Origin: Clostridiales bacterium UBA6330
Lineage (GTDB): Bacteria > Bacillota > Clostridia > Oscillospirales > CAG-272
Reading direction: 5' to 3'
DNA length: 27,211 nucleotides
Assembly: GCA_002438075.1 (NCBI GenBank)
Contig: DJSQ01000084.1
Coordinates: forward strand, 1 to 27,211
The position numbers and the translations under genes were made by a program. The notes beneath the pieces are model-generated. The model was not told the origin of the DNA. It was given only the letters and a program-made list of their open reading frames with translations, and did no database searches. Below are positions 1 through 6,760 of this stretch, piece by piece. Each line of letters begins with the position of its first letter. The stretch's first letter is position 1.

Positions 1-211
1 GGCTCTGCCCCAAACCCCGCTCAAAACCTTCTTTCGGAGAAGGTTTTAAGAATTCCAAGAACTTACCTGAGAAGGGCGTCCCCCCTTCCGGCGGCTGAAC
101 AAAATTTGATATGCTTTCGGAAGGGGGGACGCCCTTCTCAGGCGAGTTCTGGGAGTCCTTAGAACCCTCTCCGAAAGAGGGTTCTAAGCAGGGTTTGGGA
201 CGGAGTCCCAA
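1..211. repeat. Long inverted repeat built of two hairpin-bearing half-units
   Basis: Two half-units face each other. The core is a perfect 25-bp inverted repeat (66-90 against 118-142) around a 27-nt loop. Outside the core each half carries a second hairpin: 23-47 (10-bp stem, loop ttcgg) on the left, and 158-188 (13-bp stem, loop ccgaa) on the right. The right half also has an outer hairpin at 195-211 (TTGGGAC/GTCCCAA), whose left counterpart is cut by the window edge. The left half read forward aligns with the right half read on the minus strand, base changes being paired within stems. It lies about 30 bp upstream of the dusB start. No coding sequence is recognisable in it. It resembles a non-autonomous palindromic element (MITE- or REP-like), but the class is inferred. 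Confidence 0.8.
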
Positions 212-242
212 GGTCTCCGCAGACATATAAAACGGAGGAAGC

Positions 243-1268
243 ATGAAGATCGGGGAGGTGGAGGTCCGGCACGGGGTGTGCCTGGCGCCGCTGGCGGGGG
301 TGAGTGACCGCTCGTTCCGGCAGGTGGCGAAATCGTTCGGGGCGGAATATACCGTGAGCGAGATGGTATCGGCAAAAGCGCTGTGCTATGAGCAGCTGTG
401 CCGCCGTCCCGCAACAGGGAACCGGATCCGGACGGCGCCGCTGGCGGCGGTGATGCGGGACGAATACCCCATGGCGGTACAGCTGTTCGGCGCGGAGCCG
501 GATTTTATGGCACGCGCGGCAGAGCTGCTGGAGAGCGGGGAATACCTCGGCGCGTGCGGGGAGATTCCCCCGGCGGCAATTGACATCAATATGGGATGTC
601 CGATGAAACAGATTGTCGGCAACGGAGAGGGGAGCGCCCTGATGCGTGACCCGGAGCGTGCGGAGAAGATTGTGCGCGCGGTGGCGGATGCGGTGCACCT
701 GCCCGTGACGGTCAAAATGCGCGCCGGATGGGACGGGGAGCACATCAACGCGGTCGAGCTGGCAAAGCGGGTTGAGGACGCGGGCGCGGCGGCGGTCTGC
801 ATTCACGGGCGGACGCGGCAGCAGATGTACGCACCGTCGGCGGACTGGGACATCATCCGGCGGGTGAAGGAAGCGGTCAGCATTCCGGTGATCGGAAACG
901 GGGATATCTTCACCGCCGCCGACGCGCTCCGGATGCTGCGGGAGACCGGCTGTGACGGCGTGATGATTGCACGCGGTGCGCAGGGGAACCCGTGGATTTT
1001 CCGGGAGCTGATCTGCGCTATGGACGGCATTCCCTATACTCCGCCGGACGTGAAGGAGCGGCTGGCGGTGGCGTACCGGCACGCAGAGTCGCTGGTGCGC
1101 GAGAAGGGCGGGCGGATCGGCATTTCCGAATCGCGCAAGCACATGGCGTGGTACGTCCACGGAATGCGCGGCGCGGCGGCGGTCAGAGGACAGCTCATGC
1201 AGGTGGGGTGCCTTGACGATATCAAACGGATTTTTGACGCATTGGCGAAAGAGAACGGAGCGGAATGA
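243..1268 (+). CDS. dusB: tRNA-dihydrouridine synthase, DusB family
   Basis: This FMN- and NADPH-dependent enzyme reduces specific uridines of tRNA to dihydrouridine in the cytoplasm. The 341-aa length is normal for the family. The FMN-barrel start (LAPLAGVSDRSFR, residues 14-26) and the catalytic-cysteine motif INMGCP (Cys119) are visible. The phosphate-binding motifs PVIGNGDI and GVMIARGAQGNPW occupy the last barrel strands. The ATG follows a good ribosome site (ggagg, spacing 6). The stop overlaps the start of the downstream phosphoesterase, implying coupled translation. No clear promoter is seen between the upstream repeat and the gene, so the repeat may lie in the leader. Assignment to the DusB branch rather than another bacterial Dus is by overall similarity. 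Confidence 0.93.
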   Translation: MKIGEVEVRHGVCLAPLAGVSDRSFRQVAKSFGAEYTVSEMVSAKALCYEQLCRRPATGNRIRTAPLAAVMRDEYPMAVQLFGAEPDFMARAAELLESGEYLGACGEIPPAAIDINMGCPMKQIVGNGEGSALMRDPERAEKIVRAVADAVHLPVTVKMRAGWDGEHINAVELAKRVEDAGAAAVCIHGRTRQQMYAPSADWDIIRRVKEAVSIPVIGNGDIFTAADALRMLRETGCDGVMIARGAQGNPWIFRELICAMDGIPYTPPDVKERLAVAYRHAESLVREKGGRIGISESRKHMAWYVHGMRGAAAVRGQLMQVGCLDDIKRIFDALAKENGAE

Positions 1269-1780
1269 TGGAATTTCTGATCTTTTCGGACGCACACGGA
1301 CACAACAGCGGCATCCGTGCCGCATTGGAAAGACAGCCGAATCAACCAGACGGCGTGATTTTTCTCGGGGACGGTCTGCGACAGCTGGACCGCACCATGT
1401 TCGCCCCGACCCCGCTGTTCTGCGTGCGCGGAAACTGCGATTTTGCCGTGCCGCAGTGGGAGGATGCCCCCGAGGAACAGCTGCTGCACTTTGAGGGACA
1501 TACCCTGCTTCTCACGCACGGCGCACTGTACGGCGTGAAGAGCGGAATGGGACTGCTGGAGACCGCCGCGGCGCAAAAGGGCGCGGACGTGGTCCTCTTC
1601 GGGCATACCCATGAGCCGTACCTGCATACCATCGCGGCGGGCGAACGGGTGGGCGAGACCACGCTTTCCCGCCCGATGACGCTGTTCAATCCCGGGAGCA
1701 TCGGCTACGGCGGGAGCTTTGGAAATCTGCTTCTGACGGGGGAGACGGTCCTGCTTTCCTTCGGGTCTGTTTTTGAATAA
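1265..1780 (+). CDS. YfcE/MJ0936-type metallophosphoesterase
   Basis: A 171-aa single-domain calcineurin-like phosphodiesterase. The metal-binding motifs appear in order: SDAHGHNSG near the N-terminus, FLGDG, VRGNCDF, LTHG, LFGHTHEPY and the family-typical NPGSIG near the C-terminus. Members hydrolyse phosphodiesters with Mn/Ni in vitro, but physiological substrates are usually unknown. The start overlaps the dusB stop (ATGATGG; ATG at 1265 or 1268), so it is translationally coupled to dusB. A hairpin follows immediately after the stop. Confidence 0.88.
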   Translation: MMEFLIFSDAHGHNSGIRAALERQPNQPDGVIFLGDGLRQLDRTMFAPTPLFCVRGNCDFAVPQWEDAPEEQLLHFEGHTLLLTHGALYGVKSGMGLLETAAAQKGADVVLFGHTHEPYLHTIAAGERVGETTLSRPMTLFNPGSIGYGGSFGNLLLTGETVLLSFGSVFE

Positions 1781-1811
1781 AAAAGCCGCAGATACACGCG
1801 GTATCTGCGGC
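1779..1811 (-). terminator. Intrinsic terminator for spoVG, shared with the convergent operon
   Basis: A perfect 11-bp stem (1785-1795 with 1801-1811) has a 5-nt loop. Read on the minus strand it is followed by a T-run (complement of the A-run at 1779-1784), so it mainly terminates spoVG. On the plus strand the downstream T-content is weaker, but it may also stop the dusB operon. Confidence 0.85.
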
Positions 1812-1830
1812 AATTCGATTTTGGGAGCGA

Positions 1831-2154
1831 TCAGACGGTAGCGGTGCCTTCGGCTTCCTTTGCCTCGGCAGCTGCCTGTGCCTGCTCTGCTTCCTGCTGA
1901 GCCAGTGCAGCTTCGTATGCTTCAACAACAGCGGATTCTAACACCCCACGGAACTGTGCATTGATGGGATGTACGATATCCCGATAGGTTTCGTCCGGAT
2001 TTTTTCTGCTGGGCATCACAATGAAGAACTTGTCCCGCGCGTAGATGACTTTGATGTCGTGGACGGCGAGCTGACCGTCGAACGTGACGGACACGATTGC
2101 CTTCATCGGACCTTCGTTGAAGAGCTTTCTGACTTTGATATCGGTGATTTGCAT
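1831..2154 (-). CDS. spoVG: Septation/sporulation regulator SpoVG
   Basis: A small nucleic-acid-binding regulator known from Bacillus, Listeria and Staphylococcus to influence sporulation septation, capsule and virulence genes. The 107-aa protein has the characteristic N-terminus MQITDIKVRK and the core segments AIVSVTFDGQLAVHDIKVI, FFIVMPSRK and DIVHPINAQFR, followed by an Ala/Glu-rich variable tail. The start is supported by a strong ribosome site (cggagg, spacing 8). It is monocistronic, convergent with the dusB operon and divergent from murC. Sporulation ability is suggested but not proven, since many non-sporulating Bacillota keep this gene. Confidence 0.96.
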   Translation of the reverse strand: MQITDIKVRKLFNEGPMKAIVSVTFDGQLAVHDIKVIYARDKFFIVMPSRKNPDETYRDIVHPINAQFRGVLESAVVEAYEAALAQQEAEQAQAAAEAKEAEGTATV

Positions 2155-2202
2155 GATGTGAACCTCCGTATGGAATTGGACTTGCGGTCCTTTGATGTTT
2201 AT

Positions 2203-2233
2203 AGTATAAAATACGTTTGTGATAATTATTCAA
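2203..2233 (-). promoter_or_regulatory. Probable spoVG promoter
   Basis: On the minus strand a TATACT -10 (2203-2208) lies about 50 bases upstream of the start. The best -35 is TTGAAT (2228-2233) at a long 19-bp spacing. I see no clear sigma-H box of the type used by B. subtilis spoVG. Confidence 0.45.
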
Positions 2234-2363
2234 TGGAACGCGGATTTTTCTGTGAATATCCGCCCGCCGCTCGGCGCGCGGGTTTCACAATCCGTGTGGA
2301 GAAAGCGCGAATCGGCGCATATTCTGGAATGAATCGGTGCATTCCGAGGAAAGGAGACGAAAT

Positions 2364-3776
2364 ATGTCTTTGAACAATACGCATCTGGGACCCGAGGGGC
2401 TGGAGCCGTTGTTCGCCCGTTGCCGCAGGCTGTTTTTTATCGGGATCGGCGGGGTGAGTATGTATGCGCTGGCGCTCCTGACCCTTGCGGAGGGGGTGGA
2501 GGTGAGCGGCTCGGACCGCACGGAGAGCGCACGCCTCGATCACCTGCGGCAGGCGGGGGCGCGGGTCTTTCTCGGGCATGATGCAGAGCATCTTGACGGT
2601 GCCAACGCGGTGATTTACACCGTTGCCATCGCACAGGACAATCCCGAGTATCTGGAGGCAAAGCGGCGGGGACTGCCGCTGATTTCCCGCGCGGATTACC
2701 TCGGCTACCTCATGATGCGTTTTTCGCACCGCATCGGCGTGTCGGGCATGAACGGCAAGAGCACCACAACGGCGCTTCTTGCGCATATCCTGCTCGCGGG
2801 CGGAGACCCAACGGTCATGGGCGGCGCGGAGTCGGTTGAATTCGGGGATACCTCCTGCCGCATCGGGCAAAAGCGGGAGGAATTCGTTTTTGAAGCCTGC
2901 GAATACAAGGATTCCTTTCTGGACTTCAATCCCACGCTTGCCGTGATTCTCAATGTCGGCATGGACCATGTGGACTACTTCCACAGCATGGAGCAGGTCC
3001 GCGCGTCCTTCCGTGCCTTTGCGGGGCGGGCGCTTGCCTGCGGCGGGCGGGCGCTCTGGAACGCGGACGACGAGGAGACGGCGCGCGCGATGCACGACCT
3101 GCCGCCCGAAGCGTCGGTAACCTTCGGACTGTGCGAAACGGCGGACTTCCGCGCCGCGAATGTGACCGACCGCGCGGGCTTCCGCTCGTTCGACTTCCTT
3201 TATAAAGGGAAAAAGCTCTGCCGCCTCACGCTTTCCCAGCCCGGGGAATTTCAGGTATACAATGCGCTTGCGGCGGCATCGGCGGCGTACCTGTGCGGTC
3301 GGGAGCCCGAGGAGATTGCGCGGGCGGTTGCGAGCTTCAGAGGCATTCGACGGCGGATGGAGTACCGCGGGAGGCTCGGCGGCGCGGCGGTCTATGACGA
3401 TTACGCGCACCATCCGAGTGCGATTGAAGCAACGCTTGCGGGCGCGCGGGAGCTGGGCTGCAAGCGGGTCCTCTGCGCGTATCAGCCGCATACCTACAGC
3501 CGCACGGCGGGGCTGTTTGAGGCGTTTACACACGCATTCGACCTTGCGGACGCGGTGTACTTTGCGGAAATCTACGCCGCGCGGGAGACCAACGAGAGCG
3601 GCGTTTCCTCGGCAGACCTTGCACGCGCCATCGGACCGCGCGCGGAGTTCTGCGGGGATGTCGCCGACCTTGCGCGGCGCTTGCCCGAGGTCGTGCGCGA
3701 TGGGGATTTGCTCCTTGTGATGGGGGCGGGGGATATCGAGAATGTGTTCGATACGTTGCCGCTGAAAAAAGAGTAA
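2364..3776 (+). CDS. murC: UDP-N-acetylmuramate--L-alanine ligase MurC
   Basis: Cytoplasmic ligase that adds L-Ala to UDP-MurNAc in peptidoglycan synthesis. The 470-aa length is normal. The N-terminal Rossmann motif FFIGIGGVSM is at residues 24-33. The ATP loop reads GMNGKSTTT (128-136), where most MurC enzymes have GTHGKTTT. The C-terminal domain has the MurC signature DDYAHHPSAI, then QPHTYSRT and the IYAARETNESG segment. The ATG at 2364 is chosen over an in-frame GTG at 2337 because aaggag lies seven bases upstream of it. It stands alone, without other mur genes in the window. A terminator follows. Confidence 0.94.
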   Translation: MSLNNTHLGPEGLEPLFARCRRLFFIGIGGVSMYALALLTLAEGVEVSGSDRTESARLDHLRQAGARVFLGHDAEHLDGANAVIYTVAIAQDNPEYLEAKRRGLPLISRADYLGYLMMRFSHRIGVSGMNGKSTTTALLAHILLAGGDPTVMGGAESVEFGDTSCRIGQKREEFVFEACEYKDSFLDFNPTLAVILNVGMDHVDYFHSMEQVRASFRAFAGRALACGGRALWNADDEETARAMHDLPPEASVTFGLCETADFRAANVTDRAGFRSFDFLYKGKKLCRLTLSQPGEFQVYNALAAASAAYLCGREPEEIARAVASFRGIRRRMEYRGRLGGAAVYDDYAHHPSAIEATLAGARELGCKRVLCAYQPHTYSRTAGLFEAFTHAFDLADAVYFAEIYAARETNESGVSSADLARAIGPRAEFCGDVADLARRLPEVVRDGDLLLVMGAGDIENVFDTLPLKKE

Positions 3777-3816
3777 GAAAATCTTTCGCTTACAACAAAA
3801 ACGGATAACAAAAGGA

Positions 3817-3844
3817 AACGGATGCCGCCCGGCATCCGTTTTTT
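3817..3844 (+). terminator. Intrinsic terminator after murC
   Basis: A 10-bp stem (3817-3826 with 3831-3840) with loop gccc runs directly into a T-run that includes the last stem bases. It sits between convergent genes. On the minus strand the T-tract is interrupted, so it is weaker there. Confidence 0.85.
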
Positions 3845-3847
3845 AGG

Positions 3848-4447
3848 TTATTCGGTTTGCTTCCCGTCAAATTTACCGGAAAGGTACTTGTCGGTCAAGG
3901 CTGTGATGTGCTGCGCAATTTCGCAGAAAACAGAGGCTTTATCCTCATTCTGCAAATCCGAACCGTTGACCTGCGCCGTCAGACGCTCAAAGGCAACCCC
4001 AATCAACTCAACCTGTTGGCGGTCCCTGTTGTGAACGTCATCATAGAGCTTCCGATAAAATGCGAGCATTTCCGAAAAGGTTGCTTCCCTTGCCGCGAAT
4101 ACATTGCAGACCTCCGCAACGTGCTCGGGTAAGGTCAGGTTTCCGTCATCCAGCAACGATGAAATCGCATTGGAAAGGTGATGCAGGGAGGACTGGATGT
4201 CCTCCGTTAACTGCTTTTGCAGCTGTGCAATCTGGAGGAAGATTTCCCGCTCCGTCAGGCTTTGATTCTGTTCCATTTGTTTTGTCTCCAATCGTTGAAT
4301 CGGAGGACGCGCAAGGCAAATGGTATGCTCATCTATGAAACGCGCCCTGCCGTTTTTTACAAGACCCTTTGCCCGTTTTGGGTAGGTCGTTTCATATTCC
4401 GTTCCTTGCTCATCAACGACCCGAATGTTTTTTGTAATGGGTGTCAC
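3848..4447 (-). CDS. Hypothetical protein: basic N-terminal domain plus helical region
   Basis: Function unknown. The open frame extends upstream to 4588, but a near-perfect promoter at 4514-4542 lies inside that extension, so translation must begin later. I give the GTG at 4447 (199 aa). Alternatives are a TTG at 4486 and a non-canonical ATT at 4438, which has the best-spaced ribosome site. The N-terminal 45 residues contain VVDEQGTEY and TYPKRAKGLVKNGRARF, then ENTICLA-like EHTICLARPP. From memory this small domain recurs in many Clostridia proteins. The remainder is Gln/Glu/Leu-rich and probably alpha-helical, with no catalytic motif seen. Base composition is lower in GC than the neighbours (43% over 4381-4440 by direct count), which fits an acquired gene. 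Confidence 0.7.
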   Translation of the reverse strand: MTPITKNIRVVDEQGTEYETTYPKRAKGLVKNGRARFIDEHTICLARPPIQRLETKQMEQNQSLTEREIFLQIAQLQKQLTEDIQSSLHHLSNAISSLLDDGNLTLPEHVAEVCNVFAAREATFSEMLAFYRKLYDDVHNRDRQQVELIGVAFERLTAQVNGSDLQNEDKASVFCEIAQHITALTDKYLSGKFDGKQTE

Positions 4448-4500
4448 CCCCTTGGTCTGATGTGCTGTACATCCCGTTTTTTGCAATGGGTGTCGCCCCT
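4427..4500 (-). repeat. Imperfect direct duplication in the leader of the hypothetical gene
   Basis: Two 24-25-base copies (4427-4451 and 4476-4500) are offset by 49 bases and differ at only a few positions. On the minus strand each copy contains a G-rich Shine-Dalgarno-like run, then GACACCCATT, then a CAAAAAAC tail. The copy nearest the gene fuses into the protein's N-terminal coding sequence. Confidence 0.8.
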
Positions 4501-4513
4501 GATGTACAGAATC

Positions 4514-4542
4514 AGTATACCATATTTTGCTTGGGCTGTCAA
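4514..4542 (-). promoter_or_regulatory. Consensus vegetative promoter for the hypothetical gene
   Basis: On the minus strand TTGACA (4537-4542) is separated by exactly 17 bases from TATACT (4514-4519), with an extended -10 TGG before it. The predicted transcript begins near 4507, giving a leader of about 60-70 bases that contains the duplicated element. Confidence 0.88.
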
Positions 4543-4639
4543 GGCGGACGCGGAAATTTTGTAGCTTCCGCTTAAAATCCGACAACATTCTTGTAAAAAG
4601 TGCCGATTAAACGAGAATAAGACTAAAACCGATTCCGAA

Positions 4640-5860
4640 TTACACGATTTGGAAGATATAGAATTTCAGATAGTCGGTCTCGGGAACGTTCCAGAGAATC
4701 GGGTGGTCGGGGGACTGCTGGCGGGCTTCAATCTGCCGCAGTCCAACGCCCGCATCCTCTGCGGCGTTGTGAAGCATCTGACAGAAATAGGTGTTCGTCA
4801 TGAAGTGCGAGCAGGAGCAGGTGGCAAGATACGAGCCGCGGCGGAGCAATTGCATGGCGCGGCGGTTGATCTCGCGGTAGCCCTTGATGGCGTTGCGCAG
4901 GGTGTCGCGGCTCTTGGTAAAGGCGGGCGGGTCAAGGATGATGAAATCGTAGCCGTGGTTCTGCGGGAGCGCGGAGAGATAGTCGAATACATCGGCGCAA
5001 ACGAAGTCCATGCGGTCCGAAAGTCCGTTTTGCGCGGCATTTTGCTTTGCAACCGCCAAAGCGTCTGCCGAAATATCCACCGCCGTGACGTGTTCCGCGC
5101 CCGCCTGCGCCGCATTGAGCGCAAAGGAACCGGTGTGCGTGAAGCAGTCCAGCACCCGCTTGCCGCGCGCTAAGGTGCGGATTGCCGCGCGGTTGTATTT
5201 CTGGTCGAGGAAAAAGCCTGTTTTCTGCCCCTCGATATAGTCCACGGTGTAAAGAATCCCGTTCTCGGTGATGGTTGTCAGCCCGTCGGTGTCGGTCCGC
5301 AGACCCTCGCCGCTCCAAAAGCCCTTGCCTGTTTCCATGCCCTCCAGCTTTCGGATGGGGGCTTCGTTCCGCTCGTACAGAACCGTAATCGTCTGCCCGA
5401 ACTCCTCGCGGAGCAGGCGGACGAGAATTGAATAAATCTCATTCTTGATTTTCTCCATGCCGAGCGACAGTACCTCGGTGACAAGGACCTCACCGAAGCG
5501 GTCCACCGTCAGCCCGGGGAAGGCATCGGCTTCGCCGAAAATCAACCGACAGCAGGCGAAATCGCGCTCGCCCATGACCGTGCGGCGATAGTCGATTGCC
5601 CAGCGGAGCTTGCGCTCCCAGAAGGCGGTGTCAAAGCGGTCGTTCGCGTTTTTGGAGATGATGCGGACGCGGATTTTGGAATTGGAATTGTAAAAGCCCG
5701 TGCCGAGATACTTGCCCTTTTGGGAATAGACATCGGCAAGCGCGCCGTCCTCGGGCGTGCCCGTGATGTGGGTCACCTCATCGGCAAAGACCCAGACGTG
5801 ACCGCCGCGCAGGAAGTCCTCGCCCTTTGGCGTGACCGTCAGAATCGGATATGTTCTCAT
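4640..5860 (-). CDS. RlmI-type SAM-dependent rRNA methyltransferase
   Basis: A 406-aa protein of the RlmI/YwbD family, whose characterised member makes 5-methylcytosine in 23S rRNA. An N-terminal PUA-like region (about 1-70) is followed by an EEHEE-type linker. A Rossmann methyltransferase domain has motif I VLDCFTHTGSFALNAA, the acidic SAM-binding segment VTAVDIS, and motif IV ILDPPAFTKS. A late CSCSHF segment carries the family cysteine. The ATG at 5860 (MRTYPILTV) is preferred over an upstream in-frame start at 5926 because gaaagg lies seven bases before it and the extended -10 lies between the two. It is divergent from sufC. The exact modified nucleotide is inferred from the family. Confidence 0.9.
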   Translation of the reverse strand: MRTYPILTVTPKGEDFLRGGHVWVFADEVTHITGTPEDGALADVYSQKGKYLGTGFYNSNSKIRVRIISKNANDRFDTAFWERKLRWAIDYRRTVMGERDFACCRLIFGEADAFPGLTVDRFGEVLVTEVLSLGMEKIKNEIYSILVRLLREEFGQTITVLYERNEAPIRKLEGMETGKGFWSGEGLRTDTDGLTTITENGILYTVDYIEGQKTGFFLDQKYNRAAIRTLARGKRVLDCFTHTGSFALNAAQAGAEHVTAVDISADALAVAKQNAAQNGLSDRMDFVCADVFDYLSALPQNHGYDFIILDPPAFTKSRDTLRNAIKGYREINRRAMQLLRRGSYLATCSCSHFMTNTYFCQMLHNAAEDAGVGLRQIEARQQSPDHPILWNVPETDYLKFYIFQIV

Positions 5861-5893
5861 TGGATTGCCTTTCTGTAAGAAAATAACGGGTAG

Positions 5894-5902
5894 ATTATAC
5901 CA
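5894..5902 (-). promoter_or_regulatory. Extended -10 promoter of the methyltransferase gene
   Basis: On the minus strand TGG-TATAAT (TATAAT at 5894-5899) lies about 34 bases upstream of the ATG. No good -35 occurs at 17 bases, which fits reliance on the extended -10. Confidence 0.65.
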
Positions 5903-5973
5903 TATTTTCCGCACTTTTTGGCTCAAAAACGGCTCTGTTCACAAAGATTTAACATATAAATGGCGGTTTGCTC

Positions 5974-6002
5974 TTGCAAAAGAGTGGAAAAAAGGGTAAA
6001 AT
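5974..6002 (+). promoter_or_regulatory. Promoter of the sufC-sufB operon
   Basis: TTGCAA (5974-5979) and TAAAAT (5997-6002) are separated by 17 bases, with a leader of about 30 bases to the sufC ATG. I see no obvious regulator box. Confidence 0.65.
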
Positions 6003-6037
6003 AGAATGCTAACACAAAAATAAAGAGGATGCAATTC

Positions 6038-6760
6038 ATGCTTGAACTCAAGAATTTGTCTTACACGGTTTCGGACGGGAAAGAAATCATCCGAAACGTG
6101 AATCTGAAGATTGATGACCGTTTTGTGGCGGTTACGGGACCGAACGGAAGCGGAAAATCCACGCTCGCCAAGCTGATTGCGGGCATTTACCGCCCGACAT
6201 CGGGGCGGATTATTCTGGACGGCGAGGACATCACCGACCTATCCATCACCGACCGCGCCCGCTGCGGGGTCAGCTTTGCCTTCCAACAGCCTGTCCGCTT
6301 CAAGGGACTGACGGTCAAGGACCTGATTTCGCTTGCGGCAGGGGAGAAGATTACCGTTGCGCAGGCGTGCAACTACCTCTCCGAGGTCGGGCTTTGCGCG
6401 AAAAACTATATCGACCGCGAATTGGATGCGTCGCTCTCGGGCGGCGAATTGAAGCGGATTGAGATTGCAATGATCAACGCCCGCGGGACCAAGCTGTCGC
6501 TGTTTGACGAGCCCGAGGCGGGGATTGATTTGTGGAGCTTCAACAACCTGATTTCGGTGTTCCGCTCCATGTATGAGCGGACACGGGGGACCATTCTGAT
6601 TATTTCGCATCAGGAGCGGATTCTGGACATCGCGGACAAGGTGGTTGTGGTGGTGAACGGCGAGATTGCGGCATACGGACCGAAGGAGGACATCCTGCCC
6701 GAATTGCTCGGAACGACCGCAGGATGCAGACTGACCGTAAAGGAGGGGGCAACGGTATGA
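6038..6760 (+). CDS. sufC: Fe-S cluster assembly ATPase SufC
   Basis: A soluble ABC-type ATPase that drives Fe-S cluster formation on a SufB/SufD scaffold. The 240-aa protein shows Walker A GPNGSGKST (34-42), the Q-loop Gln83, the signature LSGGE (133-137), Walker B with LSLFDEPEAGID (153-164) and the H-loop His191. The PEAGID variant is typical of SufC. The ATG at 6038 is chosen over 6029 because the agagga ribosome site is correctly spaced only for 6038. It overlaps sufB by four bases. No sufS, sufU or sufD is adjacent, giving a minimal two-gene layout. Confidence 0.93.
   Translation: MLELKNLSYTVSDGKEIIRNVNLKIDDRFVAVTGPNGSGKSTLAKLIAGIYRPTSGRIILDGEDITDLSITDRARCGVSFAFQQPVRFKGLTVKDLISLAAGEKITVAQACNYLSEVGLCAKNYIDRELDASLSGGELKRIEIAMINARGTKLSLFDEPEAGIDLWSFNNLISVFRSMYERTRGTILIISHQERILDIADKVVVVVNGEIAAYGPKEDILPELLGTTAGCRLTVKEGATV

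Noticed and set aside
1..211. CRISPR-like or tandem-repeat interpretation of the left-edge repeats
   Set aside because: The units are inverted, not directly repeated with regular spacers, and no cas gene is present.
226..231. TATAAA just before dusB as a -10 promoter element
   Set aside because: It directly abuts the ribosome site, has no -35 at a suitable distance and would give an almost leaderless message lacking that site.
1969..2373. Plus-strand open frame of 134 codons spanning spoVG and the murC leader
   Set aside because: It is antisense to spoVG, which is unambiguous, and its end overlaps the murC start region out of frame.
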